From Sabethes cyaneus (Eukaryota > Arthropoda > Insecta > Diptera > Culicidae): a stretch of DNA of 64,000 nucleotides. Below, piece after piece: positions 10,291 through 20,924 of this stretch. The position numbers and the translations under genes were made by a program. Position 1 is the stretch's first letter. Each line of letters begins with the position of its first letter. The stretch covers positions 145,242,642-145,306,641 of the forward strand of contig NC_071354.1 in assembly GCF_943734655.1 (NCBI RefSeq). The letters are read 5' to 3'. The notes under the pieces were generated by a model. The model saw only the letters and a list, made by a program, of their open reading frames with translations, searched no databases and was not told the origin of the DNA.

Positions 10291-11345
10291 ATGTCATCAT
10301 TCATCAGGAGTAGATTACTGTTAGGAGTACAACCTTTGCTCCAGGTAAAACAGTCATCCCGCAGATTGGCCCAACAAAAGTGGGTTCGTGTCCCACCACC
10401 GGTCAGATCGACCAATGAGAGCCAACAAAAAATTTCACCATTCGGATGGATGCTGTTGGTAAGCTTAACCAATTTTGACCAAGATTGACCACTTTTTGAA
10501 ACGTTAGTTTTATCTTTATGAACAAATTTGCAGTCTATTCCTGTTACAACCTTCGGCCTAGGCTGCTGGCAGGTTCACCGAAAGCAGTGGAAGGAGGAAC
10601 TGATTCGAAATTTGGAATCACGCATACACAAGGAGGCGGTCCTTCTACCGGACACGTAAGTTTCTTTACTCGTCTAGCACCGATAGTAAGCCCGGTAAAT
10701 TATTTCAGTTTATCTGAGTTAGACCAAATGGAATATCAAAAGGTTATCGTACGTGGAAAGTTTTTACATGAACAGGAATTGCACTTGGGACCTCGCGCTC
10801 TCATTCAGGATGGCGACTCCAAAACTGCGGGCGGTTTGTTTACTCAAAAAGAGGGGTCAATCGGTTACTGGGTTATTACACCATTCCAGTTAGAAGGCAG
10901 AGAGTAAATATCTTTTTAAATCTTATCAATGATGTTAATTCACTAAATTTAAATGTTTTATTTTAGTGATAAAATACTGATTAATCGTGGTTGGGTTCCG
11001 TCAAAACAGCTGAACCCAGCAACACGATCGGAGGGACAAATCAAAGGAACTGTCGAACTGCAAGCAATCGTTCGATTGCCGGAAACACGGCCTCAGTTCA
11101 CTCCAAAGCAGCGTGGGGCCATCTTCCTTTATCGCGATGTTCCGAAAATGGCACAGATTCGCAACACTGAGCCGTATTATTTGGAAGCAACGGCAGCTAC
11201 AACCGTGTCGAACGGTCCCATCGGTGGGCAGACGCGTGTGACACTGCGAAATGAGCATTTATCGTATATTTTCACCTGGTTTAGTTTGTCCGGTTTCACC
11301 GGTTGGCTGTGGTTTCGGCAAATAGTGCGAGGAAAAGGTTTTTGA
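10291..11345 (+). CDS. Surf1: SURF1, mitochondrial cytochrome c oxidase assembly factor
   Basis: SURF1 proteins sit in the mitochondrial inner membrane and help build complex IV. Four exons, 10291-10458, 10534-10655, 10709-10903 and 10967-11345, join in phase across GT-AG introns of 51 to 75 bases and give 287 residues, close to the family's usual length. Landmarks are an N-terminal basic presequence; a first membrane segment leading into TFGLGCWQVHRKQW (exon 2); ELDQMEYQKVIVRGKF and GYWVITPFQLEGR (exon 3); ILINRGWVPSKQLNP; the diagnostic GPIGGQTRVTLRNEHL; and a second membrane segment YIFTWFSLSGFTGWLWF near the C-terminus. The start is the first ATG in frame and gives a plausible mitochondrial targeting sequence. 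No frame damage is seen, so the gene looks functional. Confidence 0.95.
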
Positions 11346-11384
11346 TTGCCGCTTGGTCGTGTTTCACAAGTGGACGATAATGTA

Positions 11385-11390
11385 AATAAA
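11385..11390 (+). terminator. SURF1 poly(A) signal AATAAA
   Basis: Canonical hexamer 40 bases after the SURF1 stop codon, a normal distance for an insect transcript. Confidence 0.6.
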
Positions 11391-11399
11391 AACCTAAGC

Positions 11400-12720
11400 T
11401 AGTCTCTGTCGAGTGGTGTTTAAATTTTAAACCAAGGTTTTCGTCATGGAATCTGAAAGTGGAGGCTTTCAAAGTTCCCTCTTTCAGAGGCCCGAAATTT
11501 CGTTCATATCGATTAAAAATCTATATATTTGGAGAGCGAGTAAAAAGAACGTGCTTCGTATTTAATCAAAGTTATCAACTTCACATACGAAATTTGTTTT
11601 GACTGTACAATAACAACACTAACATGACAATTTTCTGGTCATGGGTTCAAAAATTAACATTTTATACCCATTATCATGTTTTTAGAATTAGAAATACGAC
11701 TTGAACTATTCCGCGAAACTTGGCAAATCTTACTTTTGAGAAAAGGGCATCTAGAACAAAATGATCGGCCCTCAAATTTTTCTGAGAGTAGTTCATATGT
11801 TTTAATTTTTTTTTTAATTTTTATTTTAATATGGTTTTAACCAGTTGGTCATTCACCATGTTGGAATTTTGTTATATATTTAATATAGCGTTGAATGTGA
11901 AAAACGGAATAAATACACTATTGCTTACTTGGCGCTCGTTTATATAATTTTGCAGCTGACAAAATAATAAGTAAGTTGAACGCACCATTTTTACGATATT
12001 GCCTGTTAGAGGGTTAAGCTATCCGAAATATAGGGGTGATGGGGGCATAATGAGCATACGGGGCGAGATTGGCCACCGCTCGTTTGAGTACATTATAAAA
12101 TCAATTGCACTTATTTTGTTGAAAAATGTATTAAAAATGTTTTTAATAAGCATCTGCGTAAAAACCGTATCAAAATTCAATACCGTTCTTGAGTATTTGA
12201 AAAGAGATTCGAATGGACTGAGAATCGCAAAAAAAATTACTAAGAATTACGATCAACTAAATAAGCTTTATATGGCTTGGGGTTAATTTTATAAACCTTT
12301 TGGCTCTATAAACGGTCACTACTACTATCCACCTTTTCCCGTGCTTAATGGCGGCTAGTGGGTACACTTTTGGAAAATGTTTATTTGCTTTGGGCCACTC
12401 CGCCGACTTACGCTTGATACTTCTAAACCAACAATTCAGGGTGAAAATATCAACTTGACTTGAATAAAGTTATCAAAGGCATGCTAAAATTTTACGAAGG
12501 CTGTACCACTAGCCATTACGCACACGAAAAGGTAGATATATGAATAATTACTCAGAATAATAACAGCGATTTATTATTTTGTTGTAATATTTAACTCATT
12601 TCTATCGAACATGACTGCGAGGGACAAAATGAGCATAGCTGGCAATGACAATTTGAAATGCAATGCAATTACAATTTGAACATAACCTATACAAGTGAAC
12701 CGCGGCAACACAAAGCAGAA
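11400..12720. other. AT-rich intergenic DNA leading into the pogo-like relic
   Basis: No conserved coding sequence seen. The right part probably is the 5' non-coding end of the pogo-like transposon, but I could not define its inverted terminal repeat. Confidence 0.3.
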
Positions 12721-12722
12721 TA

Positions 12723-13160
12723 ATGGTGCTGAATTACATAAGAAAATCCAATCGAAAACAGTGGCCACAGCGCAGTTTGAATGCGACCATCGGAGCTGTG
12801 CAGGGTGGCATTTCAAAACGGCGTGAGGCATCAATCTATGGTGTCCCTCGAGAAACGTTGAATCGTTATTTATTTACATCGCAGTTCGGGTCGTTTTCCA
12901 ATGTGTTTTCGGAGAAGCAGAAGAATGAGTTGGTGAGCTACATCCTATCTACGGAGGAAAGGTTCTATGGTATAAGTACCAGAAAACTTCGGAAGCTAGC
13001 GTTCGACTTTCGGGCACCCGAAGCAACCTCAGTTGCAATAGCACAAGGTTTCAGTCGCGTTGCTGTTGACAAGTTTTATGACCTTATGGAAGGAATATTG
13101 CAAAAAAATAACAATCCGCCAGACAGAACATATAACGTTGATGACACATCGGTCATTTCG
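12723..13160 (+). mobile_element. Pogo/Tigger-like transposase, N-terminal half
   Basis: An ORF from the ATG at 12723 encodes a pipsqueak-type helix-turn-helix (WPQRSLNATIGAVQGG then YGVPRETLNRYL), a middle region, and YNVDDTS, the start of the DDE nuclease fold with its first Asp. It stops making sense at about 13155. The continuation is found 4 kb downstream at 17170. Confidence 0.75.
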
Positions 13161-13369
13161 GTATTTATATTCTCTAGCTACATTTAAGAAGGTGAACCAT
13201 ATTATACCATACCATATTATAGGTTGTTCATCACCATCGATGAAGTGATGGTTACATCGGTCGGTATACCACCTGCCCCACAAACATTTTATTTGAACAG
13301 TAAGTTATTCAACTGTTATATAGCCAATGTTCAGGAATCAAGCTCTTAATAAGCAATTATACAGCAAAA

Positions 13370-14635
13370 ATGTTTGTTGGGTGTGTTCCTGAAAAAATGC
13401 ATCCACGCTATCGCTATCTTTTCGGCTTATTCGTTAACTCAGGTATCTTTCCCTCAGCATGGAAATCGGCTTACACGTTCCCTGTGCATAAAAAGGGAAA
13501 TAGGAAAAACGTAGATAACTGTCGAGGAATCTCTGCTCTAAACTCAATTTCGAAACTGTTTGAGCTCGCCCTGTTTGAACCAGTATTTGGTTGGCTCCAT
13601 GGCTACCAAAACTGGATAAGCTTGCTGCATTGGTTCCGTCTATACTTATCCGATCGCCACTTAAAGGTGAACATTGAGGGCAGTCTCTCTGGATCGTTCA
13701 CTGCTCATTCTGGAATACCACAAGGTATCTTGGTCCTTTAATATTCCTTATCTACTTTAATAACGTCAACTACATGCTTAAAGGTGCGCGACTCTTGTTT
13801 GCTGACGACCTCAAGTTATATTCAAAAGTCGAAAATCTATCCGACGCCGCTGTCCTTCAGGAGGAACTATCGACCTTTGCCAAATGGTTTGTCGACAACC
13901 GCATGCTGCTTAACCCCAACAAGTGTGAAGTCATTACATTTTCCGGAAAGCTGACTCCGTTCGCTTTTGACTACAAGCTGACAAATACGCCATGACGTCG
14001 CGAAAACTGCGTCATGGATCTGGGGATTCTGCTCGACACTAAACTTACATTCAAACAGCACATCGCGTTCATGGTGGACAAAGCCTGCAAGAACCTTGGC
14101 TTCATTATGCGCATTGGCAAGAACTTCAACGATGTTTACTGCTTGAAAGCTTTTTATTGTGCATTAGTCCGCTCCAACCTTGAATACTGTGTTTCAGTTT
14201 GGAGTCCATACTATCAAAATTGAGTTAGCCGAATCGAGTCAGTTCAGCGGAGATTTATTCGTTTTGCTCTTCGGAGACTTTCGTGGAATGACCCTTTCCA
14301 GCTGCCAAGCTACGAACAACGCTGTAGGCTCATCGACCTAGACCCCCTTCATGTTGGTCGCGATGTAAATAGAGCAATAATTGTCTCCGATTTATTGACC
14401 ACACGAATGGATTTCCCGTACATATTGGAAAACCTTGATATTCACGTTCGGAGTCGTACATTGCGCAATAGACACTTTCTACACGTGCCGAATCGAGGGA
14501 CTAACTACAGCAGCTTCAGCACGATTACCGGTCTCCTACGTCACTTTAACCGTTTTTACTCCAGCTTCGAATTTGACGTCAGCCGTAACGTGCTGAAAAA
14601 TCGTTTTTACCTTTGTTATACTATATAACAAAGGT
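13370..14635 (+). mobile_element. Non-LTR retrotransposon relic, reverse transcriptase C-terminal half
   Basis: Pieces in order: WKSAYTFPVHKKGNRKN and CRGISALNSISKLFE near 13460-13560; HSGIPQGI at 13710; LLFADDLKLYS catalytic box at 13793-13825; FVDNRMLLNPNKCEVITFS; LGILLDTKLTFKQHI; a C-terminal thumb region through NLEYCVSVWSPYYQN to about 14630. Several stops and shifts. The clade is not the RTE type of the neighbouring relics; a Jockey/CR1-like affiliation is likely but unproven. Confidence 0.7.
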
Positions 14636-14639
14636 TTAG

Positions 14640-15990
14640 AAATTGGTCGAAAAACACGAAATTGATCCGAGGCCCGTAGGGCCGAATCACATATACCAAT
14701 CGATAGAGCTCGACAAACTGAGCAATGTCTGTGTGTGTGTGTGTATGTGTGTATGTGTGTATGTGTGTATGTGTGTATGTGCAGCTCATTTTCTATCGCC
14801 TGTTTCTCGAAGATGGCTGAACCGATTTGATCGCTTTTACTTTTGTTTGAAAGGTATTATTGTCTAGTATATCACTATTGAATTGCTTTGCGGTCCGACG
14901 TTTCGTTTAAAAGTTATAAGCAAAAATGTGAAAACTACGTGACACGCGTTTCTCCTGAACTACGCAACCAATTTTAACGATCTTAGTACCAAACGAAAGC
15001 TCTTGCTGTTACTAAACTTTTTAAGCAAGTTTTATTGAAAACGGACAAGCAGTTTAAAAGTTAGCCTTAAAAAACCATTTTTGATAAGGTTCAAATGATC
15101 GCCTGTTTCTCAGAGATGGCCAACCCGATTTATGCGCTATTAGTTTTATTTGGCAGGTAATATAGCCGGATAGATCACTATTGAATGGTTTTTGGATTGG
15201 ACGTTTAATTTGAAAGTTATGAGCAATCGTATACACCACACCAAAATTAACAATAATTTACAATGATTTTAACCAAGATAATTTACCTAATTTCAATTAT
15301 TTTAATATCAAACGAGAGGTTTTGACACTACGAATATATATGCAAAATTTCATAAGAATTGGTTTTACCGGTCAAAAGATATCAATTCTCGAACGCTCGC
15401 GCCTACTTTTGCAACACAGTTACTCGCGCGCACAATAACCCAAAACCAAAGAAAACGTGCGCGCTAGAGTTTTGACTAGGAAAACTTGTTTTTAAGTTTA
15501 TCGAACCTTTGGAAGAGTTTCTTGAAATTGAATGCTCTATCATCTGGTGCAATTTAAATTTGGATTAATCCCCCTAAAGTGAAAAATTTTTTTTTTCAGT
15601 TTCAATATGACACATTGATATGTTCTGCAAAGTTTTAGAGCATATTATTACAAGAAATTTTGCTGAAGACTGTAACCTGAGATAGAAGCGAAGACAGAGA
15701 AATCTTATTGTTTCTGTATTTGTAAAATCAGTTTTTCTATTTTAGCTCTTTTTGTAATTGTTGTATGACTTTTTCATGTGTTACAAAGTTATACAAATAG
15801 TAAAAATACACAACTTTGCTGAAAATAGTATACCTCTATGTTTGCTTGTTTAGGAACTGTAGAACTTTGATTATAAAAATACCCTGATTTTAACCCCGAA
15901 TTACTCGACTACCAACTGACGGATACATTTTAAACATTTTACATTTGCTGATAGTTTTGCTACATACAGACATCATTTTTCCATATGAAG
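14640..15990. other. Non-coding tail after the LINE relic
   Basis: No coding sequence. It starts with AACAAAGGTTTAGAAATTGG just past the LINE frame and looks like element-derived 3' sequence. Short phrases such as 'gatcgcctgtttctcagagatggc' type text recur (14797, 15100), suggesting partial internal duplication about 300 bases apart. Confidence 0.3.
14729..14780. repeat. (TG)n / TGTGTA microsatellite
   Basis: Pure TG repeats pass into TGTGTATG repeats over about 50 bases. Confidence 0.9.
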
Positions 15991-16032
15991 TAACGTGAAA
16001 AAATTCCAGTTTGGAGCCAATAGCGGTACACC

Positions 16033-16331
16033 CACGGTTGCCAGTATGCCAGATAAGTCTGGATTTTGCCAGATTTTTGATTGCGCGCCAGACCAACAGA
16101 CAAAGCTTAAAACCTTCCAGATATTTGGCACTGTGCCAGATTTTCGATTATCCGTCTTGCAAAAAGGTCATCACTTCTAATTTTGGACAAAATTTTGCAT
16201 CTACGGTGAGCAAAACGAGCAAGATTTTTTCAGGAAAACGCCTCCCCATCGGACTAATTTACCACCAGATTTTTGCCAGACACTTTTATTCGTGTTCGCC
16301 AGATTTTCGGGAAAACCTGGTGGCAACCTTG
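16033..16331. mobile_element. hAT-like MITE with 8-bp target duplication
   Basis: The left end CACGGTTGCCAG matches the inverse of the right end CTGGTGGCAACCTTG. The flanks are GGTACACC (16025-16032) and GGTATACC (16332-16339), an 8-base duplication with one change, as for hAT elements. The interior has several CCAGATTTTTG-like boxes in both halves. No transposase. Confidence 0.7.
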
Positions 16332-16953
16332 GGTATACCTCACATGCTGCTTGCTTCGTTTCTGTGCTCTCGGTTTATGCTGATCTATTTTCCTAACAAT
16401 TTAAAGTATTATTGCATTGAATAATTCAGACATTTTGCTGAACATTTTTTTTGAAGAATATACGTTAGTTAAACACCGATTGGTAAATATGGCATTCAAA
16501 AACCTACACATGTTATTCAGTATACAACAGCGTGAGTAACCGAAGGTTAATAAAAATTGATGAAATTTTTTCAAGAAAACCTTATTGATGCCTTATTAAC
16601 CTATAAACTAGACCTTTACTACGCAATGTATATGTTAAAGAATAATATTTCTTCTTACAACTTACTTTTTACTTGCACTTACCCACATTAGTAACAACTT
16701 ACTCAGCAATTTCATGAGAAAAAGAACTATCAAAATTTGTAAGTGCTACTATTTTGTTCAAATTTTGTAAGCTTATTCAATTTCCAAAATTTTTATGTAA
16801 ACCAACGCACAATGCAACGTTAACTAATAGATTAATTATGTTCCGAAGACGTGTCGATTTCTATCTCAAATAGCAAGTAAGACCGTATAACAAAGGTTCC
16901 TTTCACCAATAGGTGGATTAAATCAGGTTTTATCAATAGCGCGTAGTTTTTGG

Positions 16954-17105
16954 GCCCTATTCTCACAGTCACCTCGCCTAAATTTTTCAGGTGAGGTGAC
17001 AATTTGCGATTCTCACAGTCACCTAGGTGACCCCGCTCACCTGGGTGACTGTACAAATCAAACGGGGAGCCGTTAGGTGAGGTGAGGTGGCTGTGAGAAT
17101 AGGGC
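16954..17105. mobile_element. 152-bp MITE with GCCCTATTCTCACAG ends
   Basis: GCCCTATTCTCACAGTCACC at 16954 is matched by the inverse GGTGGCTGTGAGAATAGGGC ending at 17105. Internal CTCACAGTCACCT and CACCTGGGTGACTG boxes repeat the terminal theme. The target duplication is not obvious. Confidence 0.75.
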
Positions 17106-17169
17106 AGATTAAATTATCATTTGAGCCACAAGGCCTGTTGATGTACAAATAAACAAATAAACAAATACT

Positions 17170-17660
17170 TTATTCAACAGATGCAAACTAAAAAGTCTAT
17201 AGTTCTGGCATTGCGGAGAAAAAAGTAGGGGGCGCCGTTGTTTCTGCTGAGCGTGGAGTGATTAGGACGGCGTGCATGTGCATTTATCATACCTTTGATA
17301 ATTCCAAAGATCAGACTGACTGAAAAATTGAAAGTTGGTGCTCCACCAGGAACATCTTTTGCATGCAATTCTAACCACCAAGGCCATCCAACGACAACCA
17401 AGGAGCTTTGCAGATGGTTTGAGCATTTCATTGAACACGCGAATTCAACAGCAAATAATCCGGTGCTTCTGATTCTGGATGGCCACCCTAGCCACACAAA
17501 GAATTTAGAATTCGTCGATATGACGAGAGAAAATAACGTGATTGTGCCTGCCGCTGCATTGCTCGCATAAACTTCAACCACTCGATATAAGCTTTATGGG
17601 GCCATTCAAGATTCACTTCTCATAGGCCTACCTAAAAATAATCCGAGAGAGGTTGTAAAC
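17170..17660 (+). mobile_element. Pogo/Tigger-like transposase, C-terminal half
   Basis: Sequence resumes with RRKKVGGAVVSAERG (17213-17257), then IPKIRLTEKLKVGAPPGTS, ELCRWFEHFIEHAN and LLILDGHPSHTKN (the second catalytic Asp) up to 17520. After a frameshift it continues LQPLDISFMGPFKIHF-like to about 17625, the third acidic box region. It joins conceptually to the half ending at about 13155. Confidence 0.75.
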
Positions 17661-17759
17661 TCAAACGAGGTGTTGTAACGACGTGCTCCAAATAGAAAAT
17701 CCTAACGAAAAAGGATTTTGTTAAATAACTTGAGTCCCGAGCCTCGAAGTTGCCATCTG

Positions 17760-18835
17760 GTGGAACCATGGAAGATCAATTGACCGGCATCAAGAACACC
17801 TTCATCATGACCAGTGCCGAAACCCTTGACAAAGCGCGCAGCGGACTATGATATCAGCTTAGATAGTGGCTCAACTATTCAGCAATAGATGGGAAACCAC
17901 AACTCTTTCGCTGGTCTGGATGTTGGGCATACTGGCCCTAAGACCCTAAGAAAGCACACCTTACTGAATGCGGTAAATCGCGTGGCATCATGTTACTCTG
18001 TATTAGGCTAAAAGTACTCTGTAAGGTAATCCTCATTCGGAACCAAGAGAAGATCAACGCTACTCTCTGGCGGCAGCAAGCTGGATTCCGAGCTTTGAAA
18101 CTTTGACTTTGAAAAAGCGTTTGACCGACGCAACCACGAAAACATCTGGGGCGCACTTAGACGTAGGAGAGTTCCAGATAAGCTACTCCATTTCATCGAG
18201 GCCCAGTACGAGGCATTCTCGTGTAAGGTACTGCACAATGGCGTCTTGTCCGAGCCTACAGGGGTTACTGTTGGTAGAGCTGCACATTATGCTCGCTTCT
18301 GTTTCTCGTCGTTATGGATGAGATACTAGTTGAAGCAATTGTATCTTCTAACGATGGTGCAGCTAGACGACCTCGACTTAGCCGACGACATTTAGCGCTC
18401 AAACCAGATCACTCTCGATCCAAACCCCGAATTTTTAACTCAAACGTTGAATCCGTACTGTTGTACGTCTGTGAAACGTGGTTCGTCTCCGCGAGGACAA
18501 TGCAAAAACTGTAGGTATTTTCGCTGCCTGCGATATATGATTCGTACCTGATAGCAACTGGGATCGTAGGTGGATATGGATCGGACATACCTTGATGAAA
18601 GGAACGAATGAGACCTGCAGAGAAGCACTCGACTGGTATTCGCAATCAACGTAGAAGAGGTGGACCCAGAGGCTCATAGCGACGCAGCTTAGCCAACGAC
18701 ATTCGGGCTGTTGATGAGAACCTGTGCTGGCCACAGATGAAAGCCCTGGCAGGTAACCGTTGGCAGTGAAGATCTTTGATTTCACCCATTTGTTTTACCG
18801 GACCGGCATACAGGGACCAATAAATAAGTAAGTCT
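17760..18835 (+). mobile_element. RTE/SjR2-type LINE relic, 3' part
   Basis: Degenerate reverse transcriptase C-terminal sequence: LLFLVVMDEILVEAI at about 18295-18340, RIFNSNVESVLLYVCETW at 18427-18482, then GGPRGS and ANDIRAVDENLCW near 18660-18730. The end is marked by CAATAAATAAGTAAGT (18819 on). The same 3' end occurs inverted near 43885-44060 and 63165-63370. Confidence 0.65.
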
Positions 18836-18839
18836 ATAA

Positions 18840-20920
18840 GTGCCTCATGAATTATATACTTACTTACTTCATGAATATCTTTTCCAAATTTTGCTTGGTA
18901 GAAGTAGTACGATCAAACAAGCAACAAATAAGTAAAATCGAGGACTGCACTGCTTGGCGATAAACTGGATGACAGCGTATCGAGGAGATTCATCACATTA
19001 GATGTCCACATAATATGTAAACCATTAATTAGTCTGTCAACTGTGGGAAAAGACAATTCTTCTACACTAGGCATGTGATATTTCTTCTAAAGACAAAAAA
19101 TTATATATACCTTTTAAAAATCTACGATATTTCGATTTAACGTTAATTTGAATGTTTATTCTTATTCTTTATTCTAAAATAATAGTGTATTAGTATAGTA
19201 GCCTATTATCTCAAAATCAAACTTTAAAATAGCATCCATGTATGTTTAGTACTTCTACGTAATGCTTAATTGTTAATATTTAGGTATAACATTACCGGAG
19301 CTTTCAAACCAGCAGTAGATAAATCTTATAAATCGAAAAATTACTCGAATCAAATGAATATACTAAGGGAGAGTCGCCAAGCATTTGAGTAAAAAAATGA
19401 ACATATTACCACATAAAAGTTCGGTAGTGGGTATAATAGGTAAATGAACATTTTGCCTTACTAAGACTTGCTATTTTTACGGTGCGGTTTCAAAACATTA
19501 TGCCTAGTAAAACCAAATGAAAAGATTAAATCATAAAAGCTTCCAATGCATCTTTTGTCATAAACTTTATTTGAATATTCTATGTGATAAATTTACAAAT
19601 TCAATTTTCGCCATTACTTGTCTATATAACACTTACCAACCATGTACAAATGATTATTTACAGTGTTTGGTATTTATCATGTTTTATCTGTGAGATGTGT
19701 GCAATGAACACGACCAAATGTATTCCTGTGTGTTCAATTATTAACCTATTTTATCATTCTCAAACCTAGCGTATTTGAATTAAAAATTGGAGTCTATATT
19801 AAACATTGTTTGAAATAAAACCAATCGTTATTGATGAGGCTTACCGCTGCTGGCCATCTGGCCAATTGATGATATCTATCCGGTGGCTTCGGATGACTTG
19901 TTTGTATGTTGAGTTATCCCTTCCGCTTACGGCGCTGCTGGCTGTGAATATTGTAAACAAAACCATGTTTTTGTGGAGTTCTACGCATCTAGTTAAGTGA
20001 CTTGGCTAAGAAGCAGATTATCTTCAAACGGACTTTTTGTTGGCGTCGGATTCGTGGTCATGATCCGTATAAAGTTTGTTTGCGTCTTTAACACACTGGT
20101 CTTCTTTCGGGGGCAATTGCGTCTAGAATTTATGCAATAGGAAGAGATAGAAAAAGCAATCGAAGCAAAAAAAAGAGTAGCAGCAGGAATTGAAATAAAA
20201 GGGTAGAAAATATGGATAGAGAAGTGAATTTAACGTGCATGTTAGTGGATTGAATTTGAGTTTTAATGTAAATCATCACATTCAGTTAAGTTGATATAAC
20301 AATGTGACAAAAAAGGTGATTGGCATGCTGTTAGCAAACCACAGCCTTGGTGCTACATTGCGCATGCAGAACTTGACCTTCTATTATTTCTCATTCGACA
20401 AACTTCGACGTCAGCTGTTATAGTAACGGGACAATTCCGGCACTACGATGCTATTGACTCTTACAACCTTTACCCGTCGAAATTCGAACATACGACGACT
20501 GGCTTGTTAAACCAGTTGAAGTGATACAGATTGCAGCGAGAAGTGAGATAGAAAAAAATTAGAAGGGCTCTGTGATAGATACGACCGCTTGTTTGATGTA
20601 TACGGTTTCGTTTGACAGGTTCTTGATATAAGACCTAAAGAAAACTTTTTTTACGACTTTATGGCTGCCAATATAGAGTAAAACAAATAGTGTAAAAATA
20701 AAATTGTATTCTTTCTGCATCAACTATTGTTCACTGTCAACCAAAAACTATTATGGACAATAATAAATTAGTCAGACCGTGTACAGTGCACGGGACGTTG
20801 AGAAATCGTGAAAAAAATGACTTCAATAAATTCAACTAAAATCAATGGAAGGGAAATCAAAAGCCGGAAGCCACAGCGGCGAAAAAAAGAGTGATCAGTA
20901 TTTTAATGATAAGGTGAACG
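18840..20920. other. AT-rich non-coding stretch
   Basis: No exon or well-defined element found. Part probably belongs to the 3' non-coding portion of the pogo-like element or other decayed repeats. Confidence 0.3.
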
Positions 20921-20924
20921 GCTA

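Larger units (their letters stand above)
13160..17175. other. ~4-kb insertion block splitting the pogo-like transposase
   Basis: Everything between the two transposase halves is later insertion: a 5'-truncated LINE (13370-14640 and its trailing sequence), microsatellite, AT-rich non-coding sequence and two MITEs. The right edge carries AAATAAACAAATAAACAAAT just before the transposase resumes, consistent with a LINE 3' tail. Confidence 0.55.
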
